A stretch of DNA of 64,000 bases. Source: Dokdonia sp. Dokd-P16 (GTDB lineage: Bacteria > Bacteroidota > Bacteroidia > Flavobacteriales > Flavobacteriaceae). Within the stretch, counting starts at the first letter, position 1. The number at the start of each line of letters is the position of its first letter. Both the position numbers and the translations under genes were made by a program. Below, in pieces: positions 26,482 to 34,513 of the stretch. The notes below the pieces were generated by a model. The model saw only the letters and a list, made by a program, of their open reading frames with translations, ran no database searches and was not told the origin of the DNA. Location of the stretch: the NCBI RefSeq assembly GCF_003095655.1, contig NZ_CP029151.1:1053001-1117000 (forward strand). Direction: 5' to 3'.

Positions 26482-27615
26482 CTACTTTAAGTTGAGTATA
26501 AATAAGTCACTAGCAATACCATCGCTTAGGAACTTCCCTTTTTTTGACACATACACACGGTCACCTTCTATAAACAAAAGATGTTCTTCTACATGCTTTT
26601 GCGAATACTCAATAAAATAGTCTCTATACTTATCGCCATATAAAGTGGCTATCTCTGTAAGTGAAACCCCAAACTGCGTGCGCAATCTAGTCATCACATA
26701 CTCATTATATTGATCTGTAAGCGACAGCTCTTCTACCTCCTGTGGCAACTGACCAGTTGTTACTGCTTTAATATACTTCGGGTTGTTATTAATATTCCAC
26801 GCGCGGCGCTTTCCATCATAACTATGTGCAGAAGGCCCTATCCCTATATATTTTTTTCCTTGCCAGTAGGCCGTATTGTTTCTAGAATGGAAACCAGGCT
26901 TTGCAAAGTTTGAAAACTCATAGTTCTCATAACCTGCTTCTTCCATTTTACGTATTAAAAGCTCATGATGTTCTTGAGCAACTTCGTCCTCTACGGGTGG
27001 TACAATTCCTTTTTTGATAAAGTTCTCTAATGCTGTCTTAGGTTCTACGGTAAGTGCGTATGCAGATATATGAGGTACATCAAGTTTTAGGGCTTGATCA
27101 ATGTTATCTTCCCAGCGCTCATTAGTCATCCTAGGGATTCCGTAAATGAGATCGAGCGAACTATTAGGAAATTGTTTTCTTGAAAGCACTAGGCAATCTA
27201 TGGCTTCTTTAGCGTTATGCGCACGGTTCATTAATTTGAGATCTTCTTCAAAAAACGACTGTACGCCTATACTTAACCTGTTAATTCTTGATGCCGCTAG
27301 TTCGCTTATTTTCTCTGGAGTAAGATCATCAGGATTTGCTTCTAGCGTAATTTCTGGATTTTCTTCAATCGTATAATGCGTATAACAGGCATCTATAATC
27401 TGTTCAATCTCTGCAGTGTTCAAAACAGAAGGTGTACCTCCACCAAAGTAAACATTAGACACTTCATCATTTTCAAACTCACCTTTACGCATCTCAAGTT
27501 CGCTTATGATAGCCGTAATCATTTCCTCCTTTTTACCCATGGTGGTCGAAAAGTGAAAATCACAATAGTGACACGCTTGCTTGCAAAATGGTATGTGAAT
27601 GTAGATGGACGCCAT
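26482..27615 (-). CDS. hemW: HemW-like radical SAM protein
   Basis: A 377-residue radical SAM protein. The start YIHIPFCKQACHYCDFHFS holds the CxxxCxxC cluster motif, followed by VYFGGGTPSVLN, EANPDDLT and IGVQSFFEEDLKLMNRAH. The C-terminal HemN/HemW-type domain (YEFSNFAKPGFHSRNN, YIGIGPSAHSYDGKRRAWN) is complete. HemW proteins bind heme and act as heme chaperones; they were long annotated as oxygen-independent coproporphyrinogen III oxidases. It lies 16 bp after ruvC in the same direction. Confidence 0.92.
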   Translation of the reverse strand: MASIYIHIPFCKQACHYCDFHFSTTMGKKEEMITAIISELEMRKGEFENDEVSNVYFGGGTPSVLNTAEIEQIIDACYTHYTIEENPEITLEANPDDLTPEKISELAASRINRLSIGVQSFFEEDLKLMNRAHNAKEAIDCLVLSRKQFPNSSLDLIYGIPRMTNERWEDNIDQALKLDVPHISAYALTVEPKTALENFIKKGIVPPVEDEVAQEHHELLIRKMEEAGYENYEFSNFAKPGFHSRNNTAYWQGKKYIGIGPSAHSYDGKRRAWNINNNPKYIKAVTTGQLPQEVEELSLTDQYNEYVMTRLRTQFGVSLTEIATLYGDKYRDYFIEYSQKHVEEHLLFIEGDRVYVSKKGKFLSDGIASDLFILNLK

Positions 27616-27631
27616 AATTTCTAAAAGAATA

Positions 27632-28186
27632 TTACTTTTTTACCCGCTTTTCATTCTGCTTTACAAAGCTTTCCCAGCCAGAATAGCTTTTACCTATTTC
27701 TACTTTTCCAGAGTTGTAATAATGACAGACTGCAGCTGCGAGTCCATCTGTGGAGTCTAAGTTTTTAGGTAAGGTTTTTAGTTTCAATAAAGATTGCAGC
27801 ATTCTTGCCACTTGCTCCTTACTCGCATTACCGTTTCCAGTAACTGCCATTTTTATCTTTTTAGGAAGATATTCTGTGATGGGGATTTCTCTAGATAATC
27901 CTGCAGCCATCGCCACACCTTGTGCTCTACCTAGCTTGAGCATACTCTGTACATTCTTACCAAAAAATGGTGCCTCTATCGCAATCTCATCTGGGTGATA
28001 GGTATCAATTAATTGGATAGTTCGCTCAAAAATGAGCTTAAGTTTTACGTAAGGATCACTATATTTCTGCAGCAACAACTCGTTAAGCAGCATGAATTCC
28101 ATCTTCTTTCCGACCACTTTTATTAATCCAAAACCCATAATTGTAGTTCCTGGATCAATACCTAATATGATTCTTTCGTCTGCCAC
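27632..28186 (-). CDS. ruvC: Holliday junction resolvase RuvC
   Basis: Endonuclease that cuts Holliday junctions with RuvAB. The 184-residue protein has catalytic acidic residues in GIDPGTTIMGFG (first Asp), AIEAPFFGKNVQSMLKLGRAQG (Glu) and STDGLAAAVCHYY (last Asp). NASKEQVARML matches the family's conserved KEQV segment. It is co-directional with hemW (16 bp gap), and divergent from the flippase-like gene. Confidence 0.95.
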   Translation of the reverse strand: MADERIILGIDPGTTIMGFGLIKVVGKKMEFMLLNELLLQKYSDPYVKLKLIFERTIQLIDTYHPDEIAIEAPFFGKNVQSMLKLGRAQGVAMAAGLSREIPITEYLPKKIKMAVTGNGNASKEQVARMLQSLLKLKTLPKNLDSTDGLAAAVCHYYNSGKVEIGKSYSGWESFVKQNEKRVKK

Positions 28187-28229
28187 TGCTTTTATTGTTA
28201 CTTTGTGCTCATCCTTAACAAAGAAATGA

Positions 28230-29189
28230 ATGCCTAGATTATCTCACAAAGCTACGCAATTACTCTGGGCGACTCTTAAGATTCTCATTGTAGTACTCGC
28301 TGGATATTTTATTTATAGCAAACTCAACCGAAGCGGACTAATTAATCTCCAGTTTCAACTTTTTGAAATAAACACGTCATCGTTATATTTCTATATTATA
28401 ATAATACTACTATTTACCCGTGCCAATTGGCTTTTTGAGTTTAAGAAATGGCAAGTTTTAGTAGGTTACTTAAGGCAGTTAAGCTTTCGCGAAAGCGCAC
28501 AACAAACCCTTACGGCTCATCTTGCTGGTTTTGTAACTCCTGCAAAAGCGGGTGATTATGGTGCCAAAGCGCTGTATTACCCCAAAGAGCAACGCAAAAA
28601 AATACTCTTCTTAAACTTTATAGGAAATATGTATCAGCTGCAGGCAACGCTTGTAGTTGGCTTTATAGGCTTAGGTATATTAGCGTTATTTACAAGTGGC
28701 ACTGCAATCTTTTTCTGGGGTCTAAGTATTTTTATGACACTGGTATTTTATCAAATATTACCAAAAATTCTCAGACGTTTCAACTGGTCATTAAAAGGAA
28801 ATGCATGGCATAAAATCAAGAGCTTTTGGAAGGTCATACCTAAAGATATCAAACGCAAGACTCGTTTATATTCTTTTATACGTTATGCAATATTTGCACA
28901 TCAATTTTATATCATTTTACTGATGTTGGGAGCAGATATCCCCTACGTATTTGCCATGTCGTGTATTGCGGCAATGTATATTTTAAGTTCTTTAATACCT
29001 GTGATGCAACTACTGGATGTAGTAGTACGGGGCGGAGTTGCTGTCTTTGTGTTTAGCTGGTATTTTGTGCCGGAAGAAATTGTGTTAAGCACCGTGCTCA
29101 TTATGTGGTTATGCAATGTCGTGTTGCCACTCTTGCCAGGAACTATCTTCTTGTTCAAAAATAAAAAGCGCTCAAGCTCAGCCCTATAA
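28230..29189 (+). CDS. Multispan membrane protein of the LPG-synthase/YbhN flippase-like family
   Basis: A 319-residue protein with about eight membrane helices. The segment LAGFVTPAKAGDYGAKALYYPKEQRKK is the conserved loop of the lysylphosphatidylglycerol-synthase transmembrane family (UPF0104, AglD/YbhN-like). Such proteins move or modify lipid-linked molecules. There is no C-terminal aminoacyl-transfer domain, so it is not a full MprF. It ends 3 bp before a GT2 glycosyltransferase, suggesting the two act on the same glycolipid. The palindrome at 28483 encodes SFRES just before this loop. Confidence 0.82.
   Translation: MPRLSHKATQLLWATLKILIVVLAGYFIYSKLNRSGLINLQFQLFEINTSSLYFYIIIILLFTRANWLFEFKKWQVLVGYLRQLSFRESAQQTLTAHLAGFVTPAKAGDYGAKALYYPKEQRKKILFLNFIGNMYQLQATLVVGFIGLGILALFTSGTAIFFWGLSIFMTLVFYQILPKILRRFNWSLKGNAWHKIKSFWKVIPKDIKRKTRLYSFIRYAIFAHQFYIILLMLGADIPYVFAMSCIAAMYILSSLIPVMQLLDVVVRGGVAVFVFSWYFVPEEIVLSTVLIMWLCNVVLPLLPGTIFLFKNKKRSSSAL
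28483..28498. repeat. Iterated palindrome copy 11 (in flippase-like gene)
   Basis: GCTTTCGCGAAAGCGC. Reads LSFRESAQ. Confidence 0.85.
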
Positions 29190-29192
29190 AAG

Positions 29193-30329
29193 ATGATCTG
29201 GATACTACTTTTTGTTTTTGTTTCTTACGGTATGATCATACTTGGCTTCGCCATTAAAATAAAGCATGCTGGTACTTTTGATAATCATACTAGAGCGCAT
29301 AGAAACAGATTTACAGTAATTGTACCATTTAGAAATGAATCTAAGAACCTGCCACGATTATTAGCCTCACTAGCAACTATAGATTACCCTACATCTAACT
29401 GGGAACTTATTCTTGTAAATGATGACTCTACAGACAACTCCCTTGAAGTGATTGATCAATGCCTCAGGAGTTATCAGATTTCTAATGTGATTATTATTAA
29501 TAATCTGCGTGCTACAGCATCCCCTAAAAAAGATGCGTTGCAAACTGCTATTAATAAGGGAACACACAACTGGATTGTGACGACAGATGCAGATTGCTAC
29601 GTCCCTACACAATGGCTTGCCACACTAGATGCTGCGATACAACAAGAGCAACCACTTATGGTCATTATGCCGGTTGCTATTGCGACCACAGCGCAACCCA
29701 CCTTGTTAACTGCATATGAGCAATTGGACTTTTTAAGCCTGATGGGAGCAACCGCTGGAAGCTTTTATTTTGGTCTTCCTTTTTTATGCAACGGAGCAAA
29801 TCTTGCGTATGATAAAGATGCCTTTGTAAAGGTGCAAGGATTTGCTAATAATGATCATATAGCGAGTGGAGATGATCATTTTTTACTAGAGAAATTTCAA
29901 GAAACTTTTAAAAATAAGATAAGTTATTTACGCTCCCCAGATGCCATTGTAACCACACAGCCACAAGAGTTATGGAGTGCATTTATAGCGCAGCGCACAC
30001 GATGGGCAGCCAAGTCTAGCGCTTACACGTTTTGGTTCTCAAAACTCATGGGCTTATTAGTCGTGAGCGTTAATCTTATGAGTGGCTTAGGTTTGATTTA
30101 TCTCGCTTTCGCGAAAGCGGAAACTCAATCTCTAATCATCATCGCACTGCTGTTGAAAATAATCGCCGATGGCATTCTCATCGCAACCGAAGCTCAGTTT
30201 CACAAGAAACTTAACTATTTGAAATGGTATCCTATTGTGATGATTTGTTATCCATTTTTAAGCACTTACATAGCCTTAAAATCGCTTACTAGCAGTTACC
30301 AATGGAAAGGTAGATACTACACGAAATAA
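29193..30329 (+). CDS. GT2-family glycosyltransferase with membrane helices
   Basis: A 378-residue membrane glycosyltransferase. One N-terminal helix precedes a GT-A domain: FTVIVPFRNESKNLPRLLASL, LILVNDDSTDNS, TTDADCYV (the DxD metal-binding Asp pair), and DDHFLLEKFQ followed by QRTRWAAKS (the QxxRW motif of processive GT2 enzymes). Two to three C-terminal helices follow. The palindrome at 30104 encodes YLAFAKAE inside a membrane helix region. It forms a two-gene operon with the flippase-like gene. The product is unknown, perhaps a glycolipid or surface polysaccharide. Confidence 0.88.
   Translation: MIWILLFVFVSYGMIILGFAIKIKHAGTFDNHTRAHRNRFTVIVPFRNESKNLPRLLASLATIDYPTSNWELILVNDDSTDNSLEVIDQCLRSYQISNVIIINNLRATASPKKDALQTAINKGTHNWIVTTDADCYVPTQWLATLDAAIQQEQPLMVIMPVAIATTAQPTLLTAYEQLDFLSLMGATAGSFYFGLPFLCNGANLAYDKDAFVKVQGFANNDHIASGDDHFLLEKFQETFKNKISYLRSPDAIVTTQPQELWSAFIAQRTRWAAKSSAYTFWFSKLMGLLVVSVNLMSGLGLIYLAFAKAETQSLIIIALLLKIIADGILIATEAQFHKKLNYLKWYPIVMICYPFLSTYIALKSLTSSYQWKGRYYTK
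30104..30119. repeat. Iterated palindrome copy 12 (in GT2 gene)
   Basis: CGCTTTCGCGAAAGCG, perfect over 16 bp. Reads LAFAKAE. Confidence 0.85.
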
Positions 30330-30355
30330 TAGCCAATAACACTATCTAAAGTTAT

Positions 30356-30847
30356 TTATTCCACCTTGAGTACTACGGGAATTTTAAATTTTGTCTTTAC
30401 AGGGACCCCTTGTTTTGTGGCTGCTTTAGCTTGAGGAAGTCGTTTGGCCGCTTCATGAATCCACTGCTCTAGTTTTGGGATTTCTGTGCGAATTTCTGGT
30501 GTAATGGCAAGGGTGTCAATACAGTATTTACCTTTTTCATTTACTACAAAATTGACTACAATCGTATCGTTGAGTTCTCTATTTACAACAATCGTGTGTT
30601 TACCAAAAGACTCGTAAAAAGTGCTCGTTACTGTCTGCTCAAAACATACTCTCAACGCCTCCCCTTCTGCTTGTGAGCTACATGTATCAAAGGTAGGATA
30701 GCCGTCTACTTTATGAAGATCTATGGCCTTCCAGCTTTCTGAAAGATACTCGGAAGATGAGATTTTTTTTGTTTCTATACGGTCGCAAGAAGTCATTACA
30801 GCTATTGCTGTAATCATTACTAAACCACGATATAATAAGCCTCTCAT
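30356..30847 (-). CDS. TonB_C-like lipoprotein
   Basis: A 163-residue lipoprotein (signal ITAIAVMTSCDR). The mature part has the layout VDGYPTFDTC, then a Cys and a hydrophobic strand, VVNFVVNEKGKYCIDTLA, RLPQAKAATKQGVPVKTKFKIPVVLKV. This matches the energy-transducer C-terminal module (F-V-NxxGK, LP-MKP--xxG--V--xx-IP) seen at the end of the M56 protein encoded upstream. It has no TonB membrane anchor or proline-rich spacer. It is the last gene of the co-directional run blaI, M56, TPR, this gene. Function unknown; perhaps an interaction module in the periplasm. Confidence 0.72.
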   Translation of the reverse strand: MRGLLYRGLVMITAIAVMTSCDRIETKKISSSEYLSESWKAIDLHKVDGYPTFDTCSSQAEGEALRVCFEQTVTSTFYESFGKHTIVVNRELNDTIVVNFVVNEKGKYCIDTLAITPEIRTEIPKLEQWIHEAAKRLPQAKAATKQGVPVKTKFKIPVVLKVE

Positions 30848-30901
30848 ACGTACTTCGAAAGTACGATTTTTAAATCTCGTTTAAAAGTGCTGTAAATAGG
30901 G

Positions 30902-32104
30902 CTAGTCCTGTGCTTTTTTGGCTTCAAAAATTTCTCTTTTAAGGATTACAATTCTCTCCTGAGCTATTCTTATCAAATATGGCTTTGATTTTGACTTTTC
31001 AGATTGAGTAACAAACTTCTCATACAACTGGACCACCTCTTCCTTATCTTCATAATAATTATCGGCTGCTACGGCAATGGCATATACCGCATCAAGGTTA
31101 TCAGGATCTTCTTTAACTGCTAGTTGATAGTGCTTCATTGCCTTAGTGAATTCTTTCTTAAACTCATAAGCCCTACCTAACGTAAAGTACACGTCATCAA
31201 GTGGCAAATCTTTATACCTAAGCGCTCTGGTAGAATAATCAACGGCCTTATCATATTCTCTATTAAAGTTATATAGCCTAGCGAGGGTGATAAGTGTTCC
31301 CCAGTCTTCGTCATCATAAGCGAGTACTTCTTCATAAGCTTCTATAGCTTCTAGATACATTCTCTTCTCGTAATAAGCACGTCCTAGTTTATTTCTCACA
31401 AAAGCAGTATCCACTCCTAAATCTAGAAGATTATTAAACAAATCTATAGCCTCAACCCACCATCCTTTAATGTAATAGTTTTGAGCTAAGACATTAATTA
31501 TCTTAATATTCTCTGGGTAACTTTCAAGTGCTTTATCTGAAATCTTTTCTACAATGTCGTATTCCTTAAGACCTAGATGATGCCTTGCAAGTTCATACAT
31601 CGCATTTTGGTGTGTTGAATCTAGTTGCACTGCCTTTGCAAATGCTTTTTCTGAACTGTCTATCTTTTCATTATCTACTTTTTTATTTAAAACTATGGTA
31701 TCCTTGGCCGCAGTCTTTTTAAGTGCTCGTCCCCATTGATAATAATACTCAGGATTAGTAGGAAACCTCTTTGCTAAATCAGAAAAAATAGAGTCTGCAA
31801 GATCATGCTTTGATTTTGACAGTAACAACCTTCCATATTCTGTTTGAGCTATGGGTTGTTTGTCATTGAGGTCTAACGATTTTTTGTAATATACTAGCGC
31901 ATCGTTTTTTACTCCTTTACCGTTGTATGCTCTTGCTATTTGCAAATATGTTCTAGCCGAAGGATTTTTTATAGATTCATACTGAGCAATTGCTTTTGTA
32001 TAATCTCCCACGGCATATAAACTATCTGCAATAGCCAAAGCCGGAGCTTGTGCTCCGGCTTTTGAAAATGCTATGATACTTATAAGTATAATTAGTTTTC
32101 TCAT
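30902..32104 (-). CDS. Exported TPR-repeat protein
   Basis: A 400-residue protein with a signal peptide (LIILISIIAFSKAGAQ). About eight to nine tetratricopeptide repeats span most of the length, for example DYTKAIAQYESI, ALVYYKKSLDLNDKQPIAQTEYG, EYDKAVDYSTRALRY and EFTKAMKHYQLAVKEDPDNLDAVYAIA. These form a protein-binding scaffold, probably in the periplasm or facing it. It begins 3 bp after the stop of the M56 gene, so it is part of the blaI-M56 operon and may be the output or partner of that sensor. The ligand is unknown. Confidence 0.88.
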   Translation of the reverse strand: MRKLIILISIIAFSKAGAQAPALAIADSLYAVGDYTKAIAQYESIKNPSARTYLQIARAYNGKGVKNDALVYYKKSLDLNDKQPIAQTEYGRLLLSKSKHDLADSIFSDLAKRFPTNPEYYYQWGRALKKTAAKDTIVLNKKVDNEKIDSSEKAFAKAVQLDSTHQNAMYELARHHLGLKEYDIVEKISDKALESYPENIKIINVLAQNYYIKGWWVEAIDLFNNLLDLGVDTAFVRNKLGRAYYEKRMYLEAIEAYEEVLAYDDEDWGTLITLARLYNFNREYDKAVDYSTRALRYKDLPLDDVYFTLGRAYEFKKEFTKAMKHYQLAVKEDPDNLDAVYAIAVAADNYYEDKEEVVQLYEKFVTQSEKSKSKPYLIRIAQERIVILKREIFEAKKAQD

Positions 32105-32107
32105 AGG

Positions 32108-33706
32108 TTACTCTGCTATTTTAAAAGTAATAGGTAAGCTATAAAGAACTCCTACTTCTTCGCCTTTTTGACTTCCAGGTTTCATTTGAGGTAGGTTGTA
32201 AATAACTCTTCTAGCTTCTTCTGCTATATCTGGATGTGAGCCGCGTGCCTCAACATTATCTACCTGTCCTTTTTTATTAATTCTAAATGAAACAAACACT
32301 CTATTAATTCCTGTAAGACCTAATGGCTTAGCAATACTTGTATTGAAATTAGCATTAACATACTTTGAGACTTTATCTGACATACATGTCTTTTTATCTT
32401 CATTACCTTCTAGTTCATTACAACCAGGATAGGTAGGAACATTATCTATAACTGCAAATGGTATTTCGAGTTCCTCTTGAGTTTCGACAACTTCTACTTC
32501 TTCAGAGGAATAAATTCCTGAAGCTGCAAAGCTAGGATCTCCCTTTCTCATTTCCTTTAACTCCTCAAAAGTGTAGGCCTTTATATTATACCTTTCTGCA
32601 AGTTTGGTTACTGATTCTTTTAAAGACATCATCAACAATATATTGGGGCCAGCACCATCCTGTTCGTTGCCCCCTTTGTTTTTTACTTGTTCTACGATAT
32701 CATTAATTTCTAGTGATTTATCATCTCGAAGTTCCTTAATAAATTTCATTTCATTAGATGAAATCTTTGTAGAATCTTTAACTATAACACTATATAAGCC
32801 ATTACCGTTCTCAAATTTTGACACAATTAATGTAAAATTTTTATTACTACTTTCATGTTCAGAATTTTGTGCCCAAGAAACCTGCACAAGCATTGCTAGT
32901 ATAAGGGGCACTATAATGACGTACTTGATGAGAGCACTCTTTTTTGATTTTGATTTTTGTAGCATAATAATTCGATTTTTGATTAATGATTGATTGAAAA
33001 ATGTATTTGTAAAAGAAAGGTTGTTAGTGCCAAAGGCAGTATTTAACAACTCTTCATAGTAAGCCTTTTTTGACGTGGCTGCTGTTGCTTTTTGATCGGC
33101 TAGATATTCATGTACGGTACTTATCAGTTTTTGATTGAAATATATTAATGGATTGAACCAAAAAATAATTTTCATAATCTCAAAAAAGATGAGATCCCAA
33201 GTATGACCCTGTTTTGCGTGTATTTGCTCGTGGGTAAGAATTTGCTTTCGCGAAAGCGTATCTATATCCTCTCCAATAAATATGTACTTAAAAAAAGTAA
33301 ATGCTTCTGTACTGTTAGGGACGTTAATAATGTGCTCCCCACGTTTTTTAAAAGATAGATAGCTGATAAAGCTTTTAACCTTTATCACAAGAAGTAGTGT
33401 ACTTATTGCCATGCCTGAGATGTAAATACTCAACCACGGAATAACAAAGGAGTTTGTTTGTTCTGTTGCTTGACTAATAGTTGCTTCTCCGACTACTACC
33501 TCTGGTAACATGACAGACATCACCTCCATAGGAACGACTGTTTGTAATGTGGCAATTTTTATAAAAGGTAGCACTAGCGCGATAATGGGTGTCGCTAGAA
33601 GGTAAATTCTATTATACACAAAGAATGTTTCCTTTCTTAATAGCAGGTAATATATTGCTAAGAATATTGCTTGAAAACAGATGGCTTGGATTACATACGA
33701 TACCAT
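32108..33706 (-). CDS. M56 (BlaR1-type) metallopeptidase fused to a TonB_C module
   Basis: A 532-residue membrane protease. Membrane helices surround the zinc motif HEQIH (in ILTHEQIHAKQGHTWD), and VHEYLADQKA provides the next ligand region. A single helix near residue 270 (VIIVPLILAMLVQVSWAQ) leads to a periplasmic part. Its last 110 residues are a TonB C-terminal-like module (VPTYPGCNE, RVFVSFRINKKGQVDNVEARG, LPQMKPGSQKGEEVGVLYSLPITFKI). There is no beta-lactam-binding domain, so the signal is unknown. The palindrome at 33244 encodes TLSRKQ three residues before HEQIH. It follows the BlaI gene by 2 bp. Such M56-TonB fusions are common in Bacteroidota, but their role is poorly known. Confidence 0.88.
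   Translation of the reverse strand: MVSYVIQAICFQAIFLAIYYLLLRKETFFVYNRIYLLATPIIALVLPFIKIATLQTVVPMEVMSVMLPEVVVGEATISQATEQTNSFVIPWLSIYISGMAISTLLLVIKVKSFISYLSFKKRGEHIINVPNSTEAFTFFKYIFIGEDIDTLSRKQILTHEQIHAKQGHTWDLIFFEIMKIIFWFNPLIYFNQKLISTVHEYLADQKATAATSKKAYYEELLNTAFGTNNLSFTNTFFNQSLIKNRIIMLQKSKSKKSALIKYVIIVPLILAMLVQVSWAQNSEHESSNKNFTLIVSKFENGNGLYSVIVKDSTKISSNEMKFIKELRDDKSLEINDIVEQVKNKGGNEQDGAGPNILLMMSLKESVTKLAERYNIKAYTFEELKEMRKGDPSFAASGIYSSEEVEVVETQEELEIPFAVIDNVPTYPGCNELEGNEDKKTCMSDKVSKYVNANFNTSIAKPLGLTGINRVFVSFRINKKGQVDNVEARGSHPDIAEEARRVIYNLPQMKPGSQKGEEVGVLYSLPITFKIAE
33244..33260. repeat. Iterated palindrome copy 13 (in second M56 gene)
   Basis: GCTTTCGCGAAAGCGTA. On the coding strand reads DTLSRKQ, three residues before the zinc motif HEQIH. 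Confidence 0.85.
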
Positions 33707-33708
33707 GA

Positions 33709-34068
33709 CTATTCGTTTTTATTGATTTCTTTTAGGATCGCTTCGAGGTCCTGAACACCTACGTCATTCTTCTTTACAAAGAAGCTCACCATACTCTTAA
33801 AACTACCATTAAAGTAATTATCCATCATTTTGTGCATGGAGTCATTACTGTATACCTCTTTTGTAACTAGTGGATAATAGAGATAGCCTCTTCCTTCTTT
33901 CTCATGACCTACAAAACCCTTGTTTTCTAAAATTCTTATGATGGTTGAAATGGTATTATATGCAGGTTTTGGCGCTGGCATTTGCTCAATGAGTGTTGCC
34001 ACATTTGCTTTTTGGGCTATCCACAATAGTTGCATCACCTCTTCTTCAGCCTTAGTAAGTTGTTTCAT
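33709..34068 (-). CDS. BlaI/MecI-family transcriptional repressor (second copy)
   Basis: A 119-residue winged-helix repressor: LTKAEEEVMQLLWIAQKANV, then PAYNTISTIIRILENKGFVGHEKEGRGYLYYPL, as in BlaI/MecI, and a C-terminal dimerisation region ending in VGVQDLEAILKEINK. It is first in the blaI-M56-TPR-TonB_C-like run. A 34-bp perfect palindrome lies about 70 bp upstream. It differs from the first BlaI (8342) in sequence and operator. Confidence 0.92.
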   Translation of the reverse strand: MKQLTKAEEEVMQLLWIAQKANVATLIEQMPAPKPAYNTISTIIRILENKGFVGHEKEGRGYLYYPLVTKEVYSNDSMHKMMDNYFNGSFKSMVSFFVKKNDVGVQDLEAILKEINKNE

Positions 34069-34136
34069 AGTTGAGTTTTGTATTCCGCTAGATTATAATC
34101 ATTTACAACCCTTATACCTATTAATTACTCAAATAT

Positions 34137-34170
34137 AACTAAAACATTAGTTTAAACTAATGTTTTAGTT
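34137..34170 (-). promoter_or_regulatory. 34-bp perfect palindrome, probable operator of the second BlaI
   Basis: The two halves, AACTAAAACATTAGTTT and its exact complement, meet at a central TTTAAA. The element lies 69-102 bp upstream of the second BlaI start codon. It is unlike the TCTACA/TGTAGA dyads at the first pair. Position argues for an operator or paired overlapping operators; a terminator is unlikely because the stem is AT-rich. Confidence 0.6.
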
Positions 34171-34434
34171 TAAAATTTTTGCAATGTCTTTTAGCCTACT
34201 AACAATACATAGAAATTAAAATAATAAGTTTACTGCGGTGTGCGATGTCCAAGTCTCTATACCATGACTAAGTGGAGCGCTCGTTATGGCATTACTGCTC
34301 AATTGCAGCAGTTGCCAAGAAAATGAGTCAAAACTTCTTTAAATGAGCTTAAAACCTTCTTGATTGCAAATTAACATTTGGTAGATTCCTTGTATTAAAA
34401 CAGCATCCTCTGTAGTACTAGTTGGATTTATATA

Positions 34435-34452
34435 ACGCTTTCGCGAAAGCGT
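34435..34452. repeat. Iterated palindrome copy 14 (intergenic, past the OmpA-gene terminator)
   Basis: ACGCTTTCGCGAAAGCGT, perfect over 18 bp, just beyond the terminator's T-run. Confidence 0.9.
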
Positions 34453-34457
34453 ACACA

Positions 34458-34492
34458 CAAAAAAGCCCCCTCTTCAAAAGAAAAGGGGGCCT
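34458..34492 (-). terminator. Intrinsic terminator of the OmpA/PD40 gene
   Basis: On the minus strand GCCCCC and GGGGGC pair around a 14-nt loop, followed immediately by TTTTTT. This is a textbook Rho-independent terminator 22 bp after the OmpA stop codon. Confidence 0.9.
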
Positions 34493-34513
34493 TGTATTAT
34501 GAAAAGAAATTTA

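Larger units (their letters stand above)
34069..34513. other. 445-bp gap between the blaI operon and the OmpA gene
   Basis: Holds, from left to right, the second BlaI promoter and operator palindrome (34137-34170), a stretch without recognised features (34171-34432), a copy of the iterated palindrome (34435-34452) and the OmpA-gene terminator (34458-34492). The only ORF I noted, near 34263, is under 20 codons and not supported. Confidence 0.6.

Noticed and set aside
34263-34320. Short ORF beginning ATGACTAAGTGG in the 34.1-34.5 kb gap
   Set aside because: Under 20 codons, no supporting family or ribosome-binding evidence.
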